Below, in pieces: positions 12,135 through 25,112 of a DNA stretch of 64,000 nt. Position numbers and translations under genes: made by a program. The notes under the pieces are model-generated. The model was not told the DNA's origin and did no database searches. It saw only the letters and a program-made list of their open reading frames with translations. Source of the DNA: Alnus glutinosa. Lineage: Eukaryota > Streptophyta > Magnoliopsida > Fagales > Betulaceae. Location: NCBI RefSeq assembly GCF_958979055.1, contig NC_084899.1, forward strand, positions 25,115,501 through 25,179,500, written 5' to 3'. How positions within the stretch are numbered: position 1 is the stretch's first letter; each line of letters starts with the position of its first letter.

Positions 12135-13448
12135 GTGATATTGATATATATATATATTTTAGCATTATTCATAATATTATTTATATACCACAATAATATC
12201 AAGCCATTATCTAGGTGACGTCAATATAAAGTTAGACTTTTTTTTCTCCCTCTTTTATTGTGTCCATCGGTTTAGATTTGACTTGGAGTAATCTGGGTTA
12301 AGAAAACTTAACATTCACTCATATTTTAATTAGTCATAACTTCCCATGTTGGATCACCAAAATCGATAAATATGAACAATCCAAATGAAAGTTTGAACCG
12401 GTTGACTTTGGCAGAAATTTAGGCATGACTTTCGGCCATTTTAATGTGTAGTTTATATGTACCACACTCTTTATTGTCCTAACCTATTTTTTTTCTAAAC
12501 TATATAGTAAACTCTTTTAGCATGCATGTAACATGTTCTTCAAAATTTTGTCCCACGTTTGGTTGTCATATCATATTCATTTCTCTTACACCGGAATATG
12601 TGATAAATTAGTAATTGTCATTTGATAAAGGATGTTTCCCGTCCATCCGATTCATGGTTAAACATTATATTTTATAGAGAAAATGGTAAATATATCGTCA
12701 CGTTAATTGAAGTTTTAAGTGGTGTGACATCATGTACACTATTAAATAGAACAAAATAAAATTTTACTATTAACAAATTTGTTTCAAGTGAAATAGAGAG
12801 ATTTTGCGTAGATCTATTTGTTAATAATAATGCTACTTTATATGACTATTATATAATTTGATGATGTGATAGTAAAAATTAATTATTGGATCAACAATTA
12901 TAAAAAAAAAAAAAAAAAACTTTAATTGGATGAGCAATTATAAAAAATTTTAACAAATAATTCAAACACAAAACACTCATTAAAAGCATAAAAATAATAA
13001 TAATAATAATAATAATTTTCAGCTTTATCTGAGATAAGAATTATTTTTAAAATTTAAAACAAAAAACAGCCCAATTAACAAACAAACATATCCTCTATTC
13101 CCTGGGCCTCGTCACATGTATGTTACTTGTATTAATAAAAAATTAAAATCTAATTCTGTAATAAAAATGTCCTAATTAATATATTAAACGTGTACCTTCC
13201 TCGTATCCTACAGATCGGTTATGTGACTTTTTGCAGACAATCCTAGCGTGTTTAGCGCTTCAATCACGTTGCCCAACGAATAGTATAGAAACATTTATCA
13301 ATTTTTTTTTTTTTTTGTTCTTTCCTGTAAATAAAATAAAATAAAAAACCGAATGTTGTTAAAAAAGAAAATAAAAATACAAAACAAAAACAACGTGCAC
13401 CGCTGAAAGCTAGTTGACATAATTGTCGTAGAAAAATAATTTTTTTAC

Positions 13449-13454
<6 letters not shown>

Positions 13455-13502
<48 letters not shown>
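13455..13502. repeat. (TA)n microsatellite
   Basis: About 20 TA units with one G interruption near the right end. Confidence 0.85.
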
Positions 13503-13503
<1 letters not shown>

Positions 13504-14560
13504 TTTACACTTTTTAAAATTAATAATTAAATCTGTCCTATAAATTAAATGATTAATTTAAAATATAGGCGTATAAATGTATGTGAATATGGTTGGGATA
13601 AGACCATCACCATCGTACCAACTCCATCATCATGACTATTGACTCATGACCGCGGCCAATGCCTGCCATGTCACCATCACACATCATCATCACCGGCCCA
13701 TAAATGAAAGAGAAACGACCGTTCCAAATTCGTCATCGTAATGGTACATCATCCAACCCCCGACCTCCATCATTCTCAAATCTCTATGCACATCCCTTCA
13801 TATATAAATCCCCGAGTAAATGCTTACACAACTCCTTTTTTGTATTCAATGATTTTTTTTTTAAAAAAAAAAAAACAAAAAATCCAAAGCGCACACACTT
13901 ATTACTCCCCGTTCTAAATAGATAAATGATTTTTTTACGTCACATTATCTTATATCAATCCTACACCAAGACATATAGCATGTGAGTCTCATATACATGG
14001 ATCTCACATCCAATGTGTCTTGATGATACAAAGAAGGAGCCAGGGTCGAGAGAGGGCACATGCCCCCCTCAACTTCCAAAAATATTTTTTACCTATAGTA
14101 GAAAATTTTTTAGATGCCCTTTTTGCCCACCCTCCAATCAACTGCAAAGTCCGGGGCAATCGAAACCCAGTCACCAAACTTTAGGGCAAACTTCAATTGT
14201 AGAGAATAAATGTCTTTGAAATTTTTCTGAATGTTAGGTTTAGGTTAGAACCAGATGGAAGGGGAAGAAGAAGATGAGAATCAAGATGGCCTTAAATACA
14301 CCGTTTTAATAGACTGTCGGATTGTATGTAGCCTTGTGGCCCTGTGGGCCCAGCCTTAGCTTTTTTCTTTCTTTCTTTTGTTTATTTATTTTTTATTTTT
14401 AAGTTGCGTTAGTGGGCCATGTGGTGACTTACACAAAACAATGATGTGTCTAAAGTAAATACTTAAGAAAAAGAATTTTTTTTAAAAAAAGAAAAAAGAT
14501 AAAAAAGATGAAGCAAATAGCATATGAGAGCCTAAATCTAGAAGGATAAATCTAGAATGA

Positions 14561-14656
14561 AAAACTGAGCAAGAGATAAGGTCATTGATAAGGAAAGAAC
14601 AAATTTGTAAAACTGAGCAAGAGATAAGGTCATTGATAAGGAAAGAACAAATTTGT
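14561..14656. repeat. Perfect 48-bp tandem duplication
   Basis: Units 14561-14608 and 14609-14656 are identical, starting AAAACTGAGCAAGAGATAAG. The exact identity implies a recent duplication or, if this is an assembly, a possible assembly artefact. Confidence 0.85.
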
Positions 14657-15723
14657 AAATTGAGAATTGCGATAGAGACTTTTTCGAAATTCTAAAGTTT
14701 TTCTTTTAGTTTGTGAATTATTTTTTATTCAAACCTTTAACAATTTAAATCAATTGATTTTTTAAAAAATAAATAAATAAATTTCCTATTTCTTAAAAAA
14801 AATAAATAAATTTCCTGTTTCTTAAAAAATTTAAAAGTACACAATCAAACTTTAAATTTCACTAATCTTTTAAATTTAGATTGCTTAATTAAATTAATTG
14901 TTATATATGTATATATATAGATTTTTTTATATATTTTAATTGTATGAAATATATAATCGTAGTACCTGAAATTATCAAGAAGAACAATAATTCCATTATG
15001 CTCTATTTAAATTCTAAATCAGATTTAACATATATAAAAAATACCTTTGCTTAAGAATTTTTTTTATTACTATCATAGTGATAGAGACTAAATTCAATTG
15101 ACATATCTAAAAATAAAAAATAAAAAATCCTGTTAACTAATTATGAAGACTCGCGGTAGATAATTAATAAAGTAACAGGCTAGGCTAGACGTGACAGAAT
15201 AAATTATATATTATATTTATATTTTTAAATAATAATTAATTTTTTTTAGTAAAATTTTTTTAATTAATTTTTGTTTAACTTTTTTTTTCTTTAATAAAAA
15301 TATATAAAAATCTTGACTCCTCTATCAGCCAGAATCCTTGGTGTAGGATATTGTAACGTAGAGTCGTAGATACATCCCCTCCAAATAACCAGTAAATTCC
15401 AAACAAAATATTTTTATTATTATAAAAATAAAAATAAAAAATAAAAACAAAAATAAAGAAACGTCACCGCCTCACGGCTCACACAGAGCCGAACATGGCA
15501 GAAGCCGCCTCTCCATCCATTTCTCTCTCTAAAACTCAAACTACAAAAAAGAAATATCTGAAACCCTAGCTTTTGCTTTTTTCCTTTTATGCTTTTTTTT
15601 TTTTTTTTTTTGGGTTCAGTTGCTTGTGGTGGAAGCGTCGAATCCGAGTGTGATCTAAGTCCGTGAAATGCGTGTTTGGACAAGTAGAGTGGGAGAGAGT
15701 TTGATCGTCAACGGGCCTCATTG

Positions 15724-18700
15724 ATGAAGCCGATTCGTCGGTGCTTGAGGATTCTCATCCTCGCTCTGCTCTCTGTCACTGTATTCGCTCCCATCGTTTT
15801 CTTCTCCAACAGGCTCAAACATCTCTCTCAAATCGGTATGCTCTATTGTTATTCTCACACACACACATTATATTCAAATACACGAGTTTTTGTACGTGTC
15901 TATGGATGTATATGTATGTATGTACGTGATTGATTGACTGGATACTTGTGATTTTTTTATTTTTTTATTTTTTTTAATTTTTGTTTGCAGGACGGAAAGA
16001 ATTTGTTCAGGACTTATCAAATATTGTACGTATATCGCTTCTCATAATCTTATTTAGAACTTTAATGTTCGTTATGCTCTGTTTGGCTGCTGAGGAAACG
16101 AGGAAAAGGAATGAAAATGAAAGCAGGATTTCTGATTTTTATTTGTTTGGTTTGGCTTTACTTTCGTCTGAGTCTAAATGGATGAACATTATGAAATATA
16201 TGAGGTTTATAATTTTGTTTTATTTAATTATGTATATATTTATTTATTTTCTGCTACTAGACTTTCTTAACAATTGAGTGGAGTGTGGATGTTGTGATTT
16301 ATTATGGAGATTGAAGAGAGATTTTGTTTTGTTTGGTGCAGAAATATAGGGCAGATGCTGCTTTGAAACTTAACGCCATCGAGCAGGTAGTTTAAAGTTG
16401 CAGTTATTCCTTAACGATCTATTTTTTAAATTTTGTCTATTATTAATTATGTATGTGGATCTGGGTCTCCGCTTTTGATTTAGGAATCAGGTGAAGATTT
16501 GAAAGAGCCAAAACAAGTTGTTTATGAAGATAGGTATTTGGGTTCTGTAGCTAGTTATAGTTCTAATAAGAATCGGGATATTCATGAATCCGAAAATGCT
16601 GGAGACACAGCTAAGATTTTGGAGAGAAATGGTTGGTATCACTAGGCCTATGTATCCTGTTTCTTTAAGTTTTTGCTTTTTCTCTGTGTTGACAGTGCAT
16701 CTGATTCTAATTTGCATGTATATCAAGTTTCAGAAACTAATCATGAAAGAACAGAATCTCAGCAATTACAGCAGAGAGAAATATCTTCCACGGATGGGGA
16801 AGTGGTATGTATTTGTACAAGTGTTTATGCTTATGTATTTGTACAAGTATTTGTGCTTATTTTAGAGGAGGTTTGTAATTGTGATCATAGTAAAGGAAGT
16901 TGCATTGACACCTATATTCTTCTATTCAGAAGGTCCCTCATGATTAGCTTTTTACTAAGGAATAACCCTTGCTGTTATTTCCGAAGATTATATTGTAGAA
17001 ATTTCATCCTAGAGAATGATGATTGAGATAGAGGTATTACTTATCAACTTTGTGCACTATATAATAAGGTGTAGAATATCTGTGTATACAAACTTAACAA
17101 TATGATTGGCGTGGATATTCATTGTTACTTGGGTCCATCATCCTGGTACTAAAAAGAAGTTTTATCTTTTAACTAAGGTCAAACTTTGCTCAGAAAAAAA
17201 AGGTCAAATTTTTGTTCTGCTCTATATGATACCAAGTTTATAATGTCTGAGATTCTAGATAAAGCATTAGTTTCATGGATTGGTTACTTTCAGAAAAAAA
17301 GAAAAGAAAAAAGACAATTTAGGTTTTGCTGACTGAAGTTAGTTACAAAACCCTTATGGATATTTTTTTTACCCTCGAATTTATTAGTTTTTCCTAGAAT
17401 AAGAAGAATGCAAAATATCAGATAGAAGAATATCTAACAAGATTTAGATTTCCAAAATTAAGGAATATGGTTTATAAATTCCGAGTGTAATGTGAACGTC
17501 ACGTGGGTTGATTCTCCTCTTGGCTGGAAATTCAAATTTTTAAGGATGGAGATGTGTTAAGAGAACCAGGTCATCCTTGAACCTAATATGCTTATGCTTA
17601 TAATTTAGATTTATGTAGCTTTGGTAATATTCAAGCATGGGTATCTGTTCATTATTGTTGAGTTGAACAAAACACTAGCAGTACCCTTTACCTCTGTTTC
17701 TAATATAGGTATGGTTGCAGGAACATTCTAACCAAACAACAGTTGAACATGATCATAATGCACACTCTCAGCATTGGAGAATAACCGATGAGAAGATTAC
17801 AGAGATGAAAGATGGAACAAGAGTTTGGCTTGATCAGAATCTACGCTCTCACTCACGGAAAGTGACAAATGAGATAGTAACGGAGATGAAAGATCAGGTG
17901 ATTAGAGCCAAAGCATACTTGAGTTTCACACCACCAGGCAGCAACTCCCACTTCGTGAAAGAGTTGAAACAGAGGATTAGAGAGGTGGAACGAGCAGTTG
18001 GTCAAGCCACCAAGGATTCAAATCTGTCAAGGAGGTATAAAAATCCACTGATTTTATTCCCTTGCTTGTATTTATCAAACATGTTTGATACTGAAAATGA
18101 ATATGGAAGGGGAATTTGAAATATCGATCAGCAAATAAGAATGTAATGATTGCTTGTCTATCAGTAGACTTTATGAAAAGGAAAACCATGAGGAGTTCTG
18201 ATTTAGGAATGAAGGGTTTAAATAAGTCTATTTTCGATCTAAAAAGCGGTGAAATTTGCAGTTCTTTGCAGAAAATGAGAGGCATGGAGGCCACGTTGTT
18301 GAAAGCTAGCCATGTGTTCCCCGACTGTTCTGATATGGCCACGAAACTCCGTTCAATGACTCATAATACCGAAGAACTAGTTCAGTCACAGAGGAATCAA
18401 GCAGCACATCTTGTTCGCCTTGCTGCAAGGACGACCCCAAAAGGCCTTCACTGCCTTTCTATGCGGCTGACTGCTGACTACTTTGCCCTGCAGCCTGAGG
18501 AGAGGCTGCTCCCTAACCAGCAAAAGTTGCAAGATACAGAGCTATATCATTATGCTGTCTTCTCTGACAATGTTCTGGCTTGTGCAGTTGTTGTGAACTC
18601 CACTATCTCCACTGCTATGGTAAACTGCCTCAGGTTTTCTGGTACTAAGATCTTTTTGGTTTTGATTTACCAAGCGATAATTTTCTGTATTGCTGAAAGG

Positions 18701-21029
18701 ACAATTTGAAAAGTTTTGAGGTTATTTATCAAGTTTTTTTTTTTTGAAAGACACTTAAAATTCTCCCAACCCTCACCTCTCCCAGTTAGAAACATTTGCA
18801 TCAATCCAATGTTGGACCTAGAATGGGTTTTACTCAAATGTACCTTTTGTAATTATACAATGCATATTCAACCTCTTTATGCGACAGCCTGCCTTGATTC
18901 TCAGTTTTAGTTTTGCATGCCAACTGGCTTATACCAAAGTACATGATTTAAAGCAGCAAAAGGGAAAAAGAAAAGGAGGAACAGAATAAAAAGAAGAGAG
19001 GTGAAAGCAAAAAAGAATTTTTTTTTTTTTAATTTTATTTTTTAAAAAAAGTGATGAAGTAAAGAATAAAAGGTGAAGAGGGTAAGTTAGGTGAACCTTG
19101 TTGAGTGGAACAACAATATGTGCACTCCCAACCTCATCCCAGCCCAAACATTACCATAGTAATCCCTTCCTTTTTATGTGCACATAATCTCCTTTTTTTT
19201 GGGGGGGGGGGGGGGGGGGGGGAATGTTCTGAACAGGGATTATTGAATAGATTTTTATATCAGACTCTATAGGATTCTGTTACATGTGCATGCCTCCATT
19301 GCTGTGATAAGTTGTCATGAACACCTGCACATCAAGCTATTCAAAGTGGCTGCCCTGCCATGAATCAGTTACTAATAGCTGCAAGAAACCCTGATATTCA
19401 TTTTTGCCAAACAATTTGCAGGACTCAGAGAGAATTGTTTTTCATGTGGTCACTGATTCTCTCAATCTTCCAGCAATCTCAATGTGGTTCTTGTTGAATC
19501 CTCCTGGCAAAGCCACCATCCAGATCCAGAGCATAGACAATTTTGAATGGTTGTCCACCAAGTATAATACGACATTGAAGAAGCAAAGTGCCGTTGACCC
19601 AAGATATATTTCGGAACTGAACCAGCTCCGTTTCTATCTGCTAGATGTCTTCCCTGCACTAGATAAGATTGTGCTTTTTGACCATGATGTGGTGGTGCAA
19701 AGGGACCTAACTGGACTATGGAGGATTAATATGAAGGGGAAAGTAAATGGAGCTGTTGAGACTTGTCATGAAAATGAAGCTCTATCCCGTCGGATGGATT
19801 TGCTCATCAACTTTTCAGACCCACTTGTTGCAAAGAGGTTTGATGTCAATGCATGCACTTGGGCATTTGGGATGAATTTCTTTGATCTGCAAGAGTGGAG
19901 ACGACAAAATTTAACTGATGTCTACCATAAATACTTGCAATTGGTAAATGTTTTGTTTGTCCTCGCATTTGCATGTGTGCTTATATGTTGTGGATTTAAG
20001 TTCTCTTTGTTTTCCATTAGGAACATATCTACCAATGCTGTCTTCTTGAAAGATGTTTATTTTTGTTCCCTACTTATTTATTTATGGAAGTTCCTGATCA
20101 GCTACTGCTATCTTCTCTCTTATTGAGATTTTTCCTCTGGCCTCTATGTGTTTGAATTCTTAATATTAGTTCTCCCTCACCCCCACTCCAACCGCCGGTT
20201 GGGTGGATTGTGTTTTGTTTTCTATTTCAATGTTTTGTGCTATGGAAAGCTCACCAGATGACCACTATATAAAATACTTATATACAGTTGACCCCCTTAC
20301 GGCCTATTACTTTTGATACGGCCTTTCATTTGCATGATTAAAGTTGTCACCTAGGTTTCCTATTCGAATGATATCTTTAAACATCCTTTTCTTTTACCTC
20401 TTCCTTCCTTTCGTAGCAAATAAAAATAGATTATTATTTGAGGAAGATACTGCCACAACTCTTAACTTTCTTGTTTACTTGTACAAGTTATTGGGGAAGT
20501 TAAGGTATGAACAAAAAAAAGATCAACTTTCTTTTTAGGCCAAGTACACTGGAAGTTTCTTTTAGGACTTAGGTTAACGAGGATTGGCATATGTCCATGT
20601 AACTTGATTTTTACATTGGAAGTCTTGTAAATTGAAGTATGAAACTTTTCTATCCACCATAATAATAAGAGGGTTAACAGTATATAGCATACCTCCATTA
20701 ATGTATATGTGAAGCTTATTCTAACAAATGTTTTGATGGGTGGTAATTTGCAGGGTAATAAGAGGCCATTGTGGAAGGCTGGTAGTCTGCCCCTAGGTTG
20801 GATTACCTTCTATAACCAGACAATGGCTTTGGACCGGCGATGGCATGTCCTAGGGCTGGGTTATGACTTGGCTGTCAAACGAGGTGACATCGAGCGGGCA
20901 GCTGTGATACACTATGACGGGGTTATGAAGCCATGGTTGGACATTGCGATTGGGAAGTATAAGGATTACTGGAGCCAGTATGTCCAGTATGACCACCCAT
21001 ATCTGCAACAGTGCAATATCCATGAGTAG
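15724..21029 (+). CDS. GAUT6: Galacturonosyltransferase, GAUT5/GAUT6-like (GT8)
   Basis: Nine exons give 640 residues: 15724-15835, 15991-16025, 16342-16386, 16484-16635, 16696-16804, 17721-18034, 18262-18619, 19422-19943, 20754-21029. The start is the ATG at 15724. A single N-terminal membrane anchor (about residues 10-30) marks a type II Golgi protein. A variable hydrophilic stem follows, then the GT8 domain: TPKGLHCLSMRLT, the metal/UDP-binding DHD at about residues 462-464 (LFDHDVVVQRDL), CTWAFGMN, LWKAGSLP and the C-terminal HYDGVMKPW. Known for the family: GAUTs transfer galacturonic acid from UDP-GalA to pectin homogalacturonan. The N-terminus (RILILALLSVTVFAPIVF) and the LPLGWITFY block fit the GAUT5/6 subgroup best. 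Exon 4/5 boundaries in the variable stem are the least certain. Exon 6 has a second in-frame acceptor 12 bases upstream (17709). Intron 7 contains a T8-G22 tract. Confidence 0.92.
19193..19222. repeat. T8-G22 homopolymer junction in GAUT intron 7
   Basis: Eight T are followed by 22 consecutive G. This is exceptional in such AT-rich DNA and could form a G-quadruplex in DNA or pre-mRNA; its true length may vary or be mis-sequenced. Confidence 0.8.
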
Positions 21030-22227
21030 GCAAATTACTGCATACGATAGTGTTATACACTGATAAGTTCCACTAATTGCTTCTTGTTCTAGGATCTGCA
21101 CGTGGTCTTCACACGATTCTTTTGTTTTATTAGCAATTCTTCATGTAAAGGTCAACTCATTTTTTTGGCCAAAATTTTCCGGCAGCAATCTTCTAGGAGT
21201 TTTGAGTCCATTAGTAGCAATATTTGAAGTAAAATAAGAGTCCCTGGGGGATGTAGTAATGGTGGTTACTTCTTGCATGTACATACATAACATAATTGAG
21301 ATTCTCTATTTGATTTCAAACACTCCAAATACACAGATTTACTTTGGTACCCTTTTTTTCACTACTTATATATATCCGTCTATCAAAGCCTGTTAATGCT
21401 CTATGTATATCCCTTCAAAAAGAGCCTAATTGTTTTGTCCAACTATTGTCTTATGTTTGTGTGAATGTGGTGTGTTTCTTCATTAGGTGTAGCTCCCGAT
21501 AAGTAGATGATAGCCTATGAACTGAGTATTCCGTTCAAAAAGGTTTATACTGTACAGGGGTAGTCATATGCTTGAGAGGAGAGAAAGAAAGAGAGAGGAG
21601 AGGAGAGGAAAAAAGTGCAACGGAAAAAAAAAATGAGGGGAGAGTGAATGATAGAATAAACAAATGTGCATGGGTGCACAGTGCTCGCCAAATTTATCAG
21701 ATCAGATCAGATTTTATTTTATTTTTGCTAAAATATCTACCCGTGATTTTTCACCTAAATTTATTACAGAGCTAGAGCTAAAATAACCTTTGATTAGCCT
21801 AATGTAAAAATGCTCTAAAACACAAAACATGCCTTAATTTGTCTTTCTCAAGCAGTTAAGGCTTAATTTTGGGCTACTTAATTCCTTAATTTGTGGGAAA
21901 AGACCCCCCTTCTAACTTTCCCCAGAAAAAAAAAAAAGAAAAAAGAAAAAAAGAAAAAGGGGCCTTAATTTATCTTTCTCAAACAAGCTTTAATTTGTCT
22001 TTTGAGGGCAATATGTGGTTGTGAATGGATTATGTGACACGTGGAGAAAATTGGTTGGGTTTATGAGGATAGGGGATATCTAACAAGGGGCTAGGTATCT
22101 ATCCAAGTTTCTGTGGTGCAATAGTATAATTTGTAAATTCTTACCAAATTGCATATGAAATAAACTCAGCCCTCGCACAAAAATTATTTCATTTTCCACT
22201 CCACTTTCTGCCCAATACTGAAGAGAG
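21030..22227. other. Spacer: GAUT 3' UTR and PsbW promoter
   Basis: The left part is presumably the GAUT 3' UTR (AT-rich). A purine-rich GAGAGA segment lies near 21577-21650, and a possible MITE end (AATGCTCTAAAAC) near 21810. The right 250 bases form the PsbW upstream region with a G-box. No gene seen. Confidence 0.6.
22037..22044 (+). promoter_or_regulatory. G-box (ACACGTGG) upstream of PsbW
   Basis: ACACGTGG lies 184 bases before the PsbW start codon, with an inverted CCAAT pentamer (ATTGG) about 6 bases downstream. G-boxes are common in promoters of light-regulated photosynthesis genes. Function here is inferred from position only. Confidence 0.4.
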
Positions 22228-23107
<880 letters not shown>

Positions 23108-23296
23108 GCCAAATTCATGTGGAAGGGAATGTTGTAGAAAAAGCCAAGAGTTTGGCACTTCCTCTGTTGTAGTAAACCTACCTTCTATGTTTCCAATGTG
23201 TACACCTACTTGTTTCTTTAATTATTCATTTCCTCTTATTTAACTTCCATAATACTCCATCCTTAATGCTTTACCTTAATGACATGAAAATGAGTT

Positions 23297-23465
23297 AGAG
23301 AATTGCTATAAGTTATCCCACTTTTATCTCGCTAGGTTGACGTAGTAGTGCTAATCATCAATCTTTGTTTTAAAAAAAAAACAAATAAATAAATAATTGA
23401 TTGGCAGTGCCACATCAGTAATTAGGATAAAAGCGAGATAAATGTGTGGTGCGTAATATTACTCA
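23297..23465. mobile_element. MITE with inverted ends
   Basis: The left end (TTATCCCACTTTTATCTCGC) and the inverted right end (ACACATTTATCTCGCTTTTATC) are related. The inner parts carry GTAGTGCTAATCATCAAT against GTGGCACTGCCAATCAAT in inverted orientation, around an A-rich loop. About 170 bp, no coding potential, TSD not resolved. Confidence 0.5.
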
Positions 23466-23783
23466 ATAAATTAACCACGAGAGAAATTGAAATCTACTCG
23501 TCTTTTCGGACCATACAAAGCATATGATTCAAATTGAGCTGGGTGAAAGATATAAATGAATGTCTAATGGAGAAGTATTGATGGAGACATTACAAGTTTT
23601 ACTAGAAAGTTTTTTGCAAATCGATGTAGAGGTCCATAATTAATGAAATGAGTAAGAAAAAAAAATTCTAAATTGTTAATTTAATTAATTAATTACTGAC
23701 TTATCAACTATACACTTTTATTAATTTTATCAATCATGACAAACACCAGTTGGTAAAATGATTTGTAGTGAAAGTTGTAGTAC

Positions 23784-23937
23784 CAGTGGCGGAGCTACAT
23801 GGTTGGCCTTCCCAAGTCACCATGTTTTCTATAAATTTTTTTTGAAAATATTATTATAATTTTACCGCCTAATTTTTTTTTTTTTTTTTTCTCAATTTTG
23901 GTCTCCCAAATTCTAAATGCTAACTCCGCCACCCATG
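23784..23937. mobile_element. hAT-like MITE (GTGGCGGAG ends)
   Basis: The 154-bp element begins CAGTGGCGGAGCTAC and its inverted right end reads CATGGGTGGCGGAGTTAGC. It is flanked by the 8-bp direct repeat TGTAGTAC (23776-23783 and 23938-23945), typical of hAT insertion. The core is a T-rich tract. Confidence 0.6.
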
Positions 23938-24196
23938 TGTAGTACCTCAATAATTTTGCGTAAGGAGATTAACATGTAATTTATGGGTTGGTAATTGGTA
24001 AACAACAATGACATTATTTGTTCTCCCATGAAGCCGACCATACAATCATTTTACATTTTCTTATTTATTAATGTACTTTAAAGGGTTTTTTTTTTTTTTT
24101 TTGTGGTTTTAAAATTAGATACCAAACGTTGTCAAGAATCAAAAGAAGCACAAAGGAGTAATTGCATACCTAATAAAGAAATAAAAGAACCAAAAA

Positions 24197-24200
<4 letters not shown>

Positions 24201-24230
<30 letters not shown>
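24201..24230. repeat. (GA)n microsatellite
   Basis: Fifteen uninterrupted GA units in the upstream region of the membrane-protein gene, about 0.9 kb before its start codon. GA repeats in plant promoters can bind BPC factors; a role here is unproven. Confidence 0.85.
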
Positions 24231-24232
<2 letters not shown>

Positions 24233-25112
24233 TTTATTTCACACACACAGACACATGATTTCATCCACACAGTAGCTCTCCCCATAGAGGAGCTCATTAG
24301 AGAAGGCAAAATCATGATGTATCATTCAAGGAAATCATGAAACCTTGCATTTAGCTCAAACTACCCTCGAATATAGTAAAAGAAAAGCTTAACTACACTC
24401 AAATCAGCCAAACCACAATCATTTCTTTCTTGCCCATTTTCCCCATATTTTCAAAAGAAATAAATCATAGCTAAGTAGGGACCCATCATAGAGCCTATGA
24501 GGTTCCAAAATCTAGCAAACTGTTTATCATTGACATTAATATCTTAGAACTATAGAATGATCAAATTGCAAACAAGAGTATCATAATCTGTGCTACAGTT
24601 CCTGTCACGGTCAATTATATGATCAACGATAATTAACATGGGTAATGTAATATAATTCTCTAGTTTTGGGTATTCTACATGGGAGAAGGAGATCGAGTGC
24701 AATGAGACTATTCATGATATGTTAAGTGAGAGGGTACCTGAGCCCGTCCTATTCGGATAGGTATTTAGATAGCTCGAGTTGTCGAGCAGATAGGGCTCGA
24801 ACTATCTCTCACATAAAGTTTATTGTATCAAACTTATTACAGAATAGTCTATCACCCCATTGATTGATTGCTTTAAAATATAATCCAAAGCCCCAAAAAC
24901 CACTCCATGGACTTCTGGACTATAGTATAAAAACCCTTGAACGAATCTATGCAATCATGAAATATTAAGACACAAGCAACCGAAGCTCTTGTTATTATGT
25001 TAATCTTAATTAATTAACCATGACACCTCCTCTTATATCTAAGAGATCCCCGGCTAAAGCCTAAAGAGTCTTATGCTCTAAATCATTTCCATTAGACACT
25101 CTTCCACACGGC

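Larger units (their letters stand above)
7054..15723. other. Repeat-rich spacer between MRS2 and GAUT genes
   Basis: This 8.7-kb spacer is very AT-rich and has no gene I can support. The first few hundred bases should hold the MRS2 promoter and 5' UTR. It contains a paired G-box (9180-9213), a foldback MITE (11206-11316), a SINE (12030-12134), TA microsatellites, a perfect 48-bp tandem duplication (14561-14656) and an unassigned short ORF (10113-10379). The last 250 bases are the GAUT leader region. Confidence 0.7.
23108..25112. other. Spacer between PsbW and the membrane-protein gene
   Basis: It holds the PsbW 3' UTR, two small inverted-repeat elements (23297-23465 and 23784-23937), a poly-T run near 24087, a GA microsatellite (24201-24230) and the AT-rich upstream region of the next gene. 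No other coding sequence seen. Confidence 0.65.

Noticed and set aside
17977-18342. 121-codon minus-strand ORF
   Set aside because: Antisense to GAUT exons 6 and 7 and spanning an intron; no independent support.
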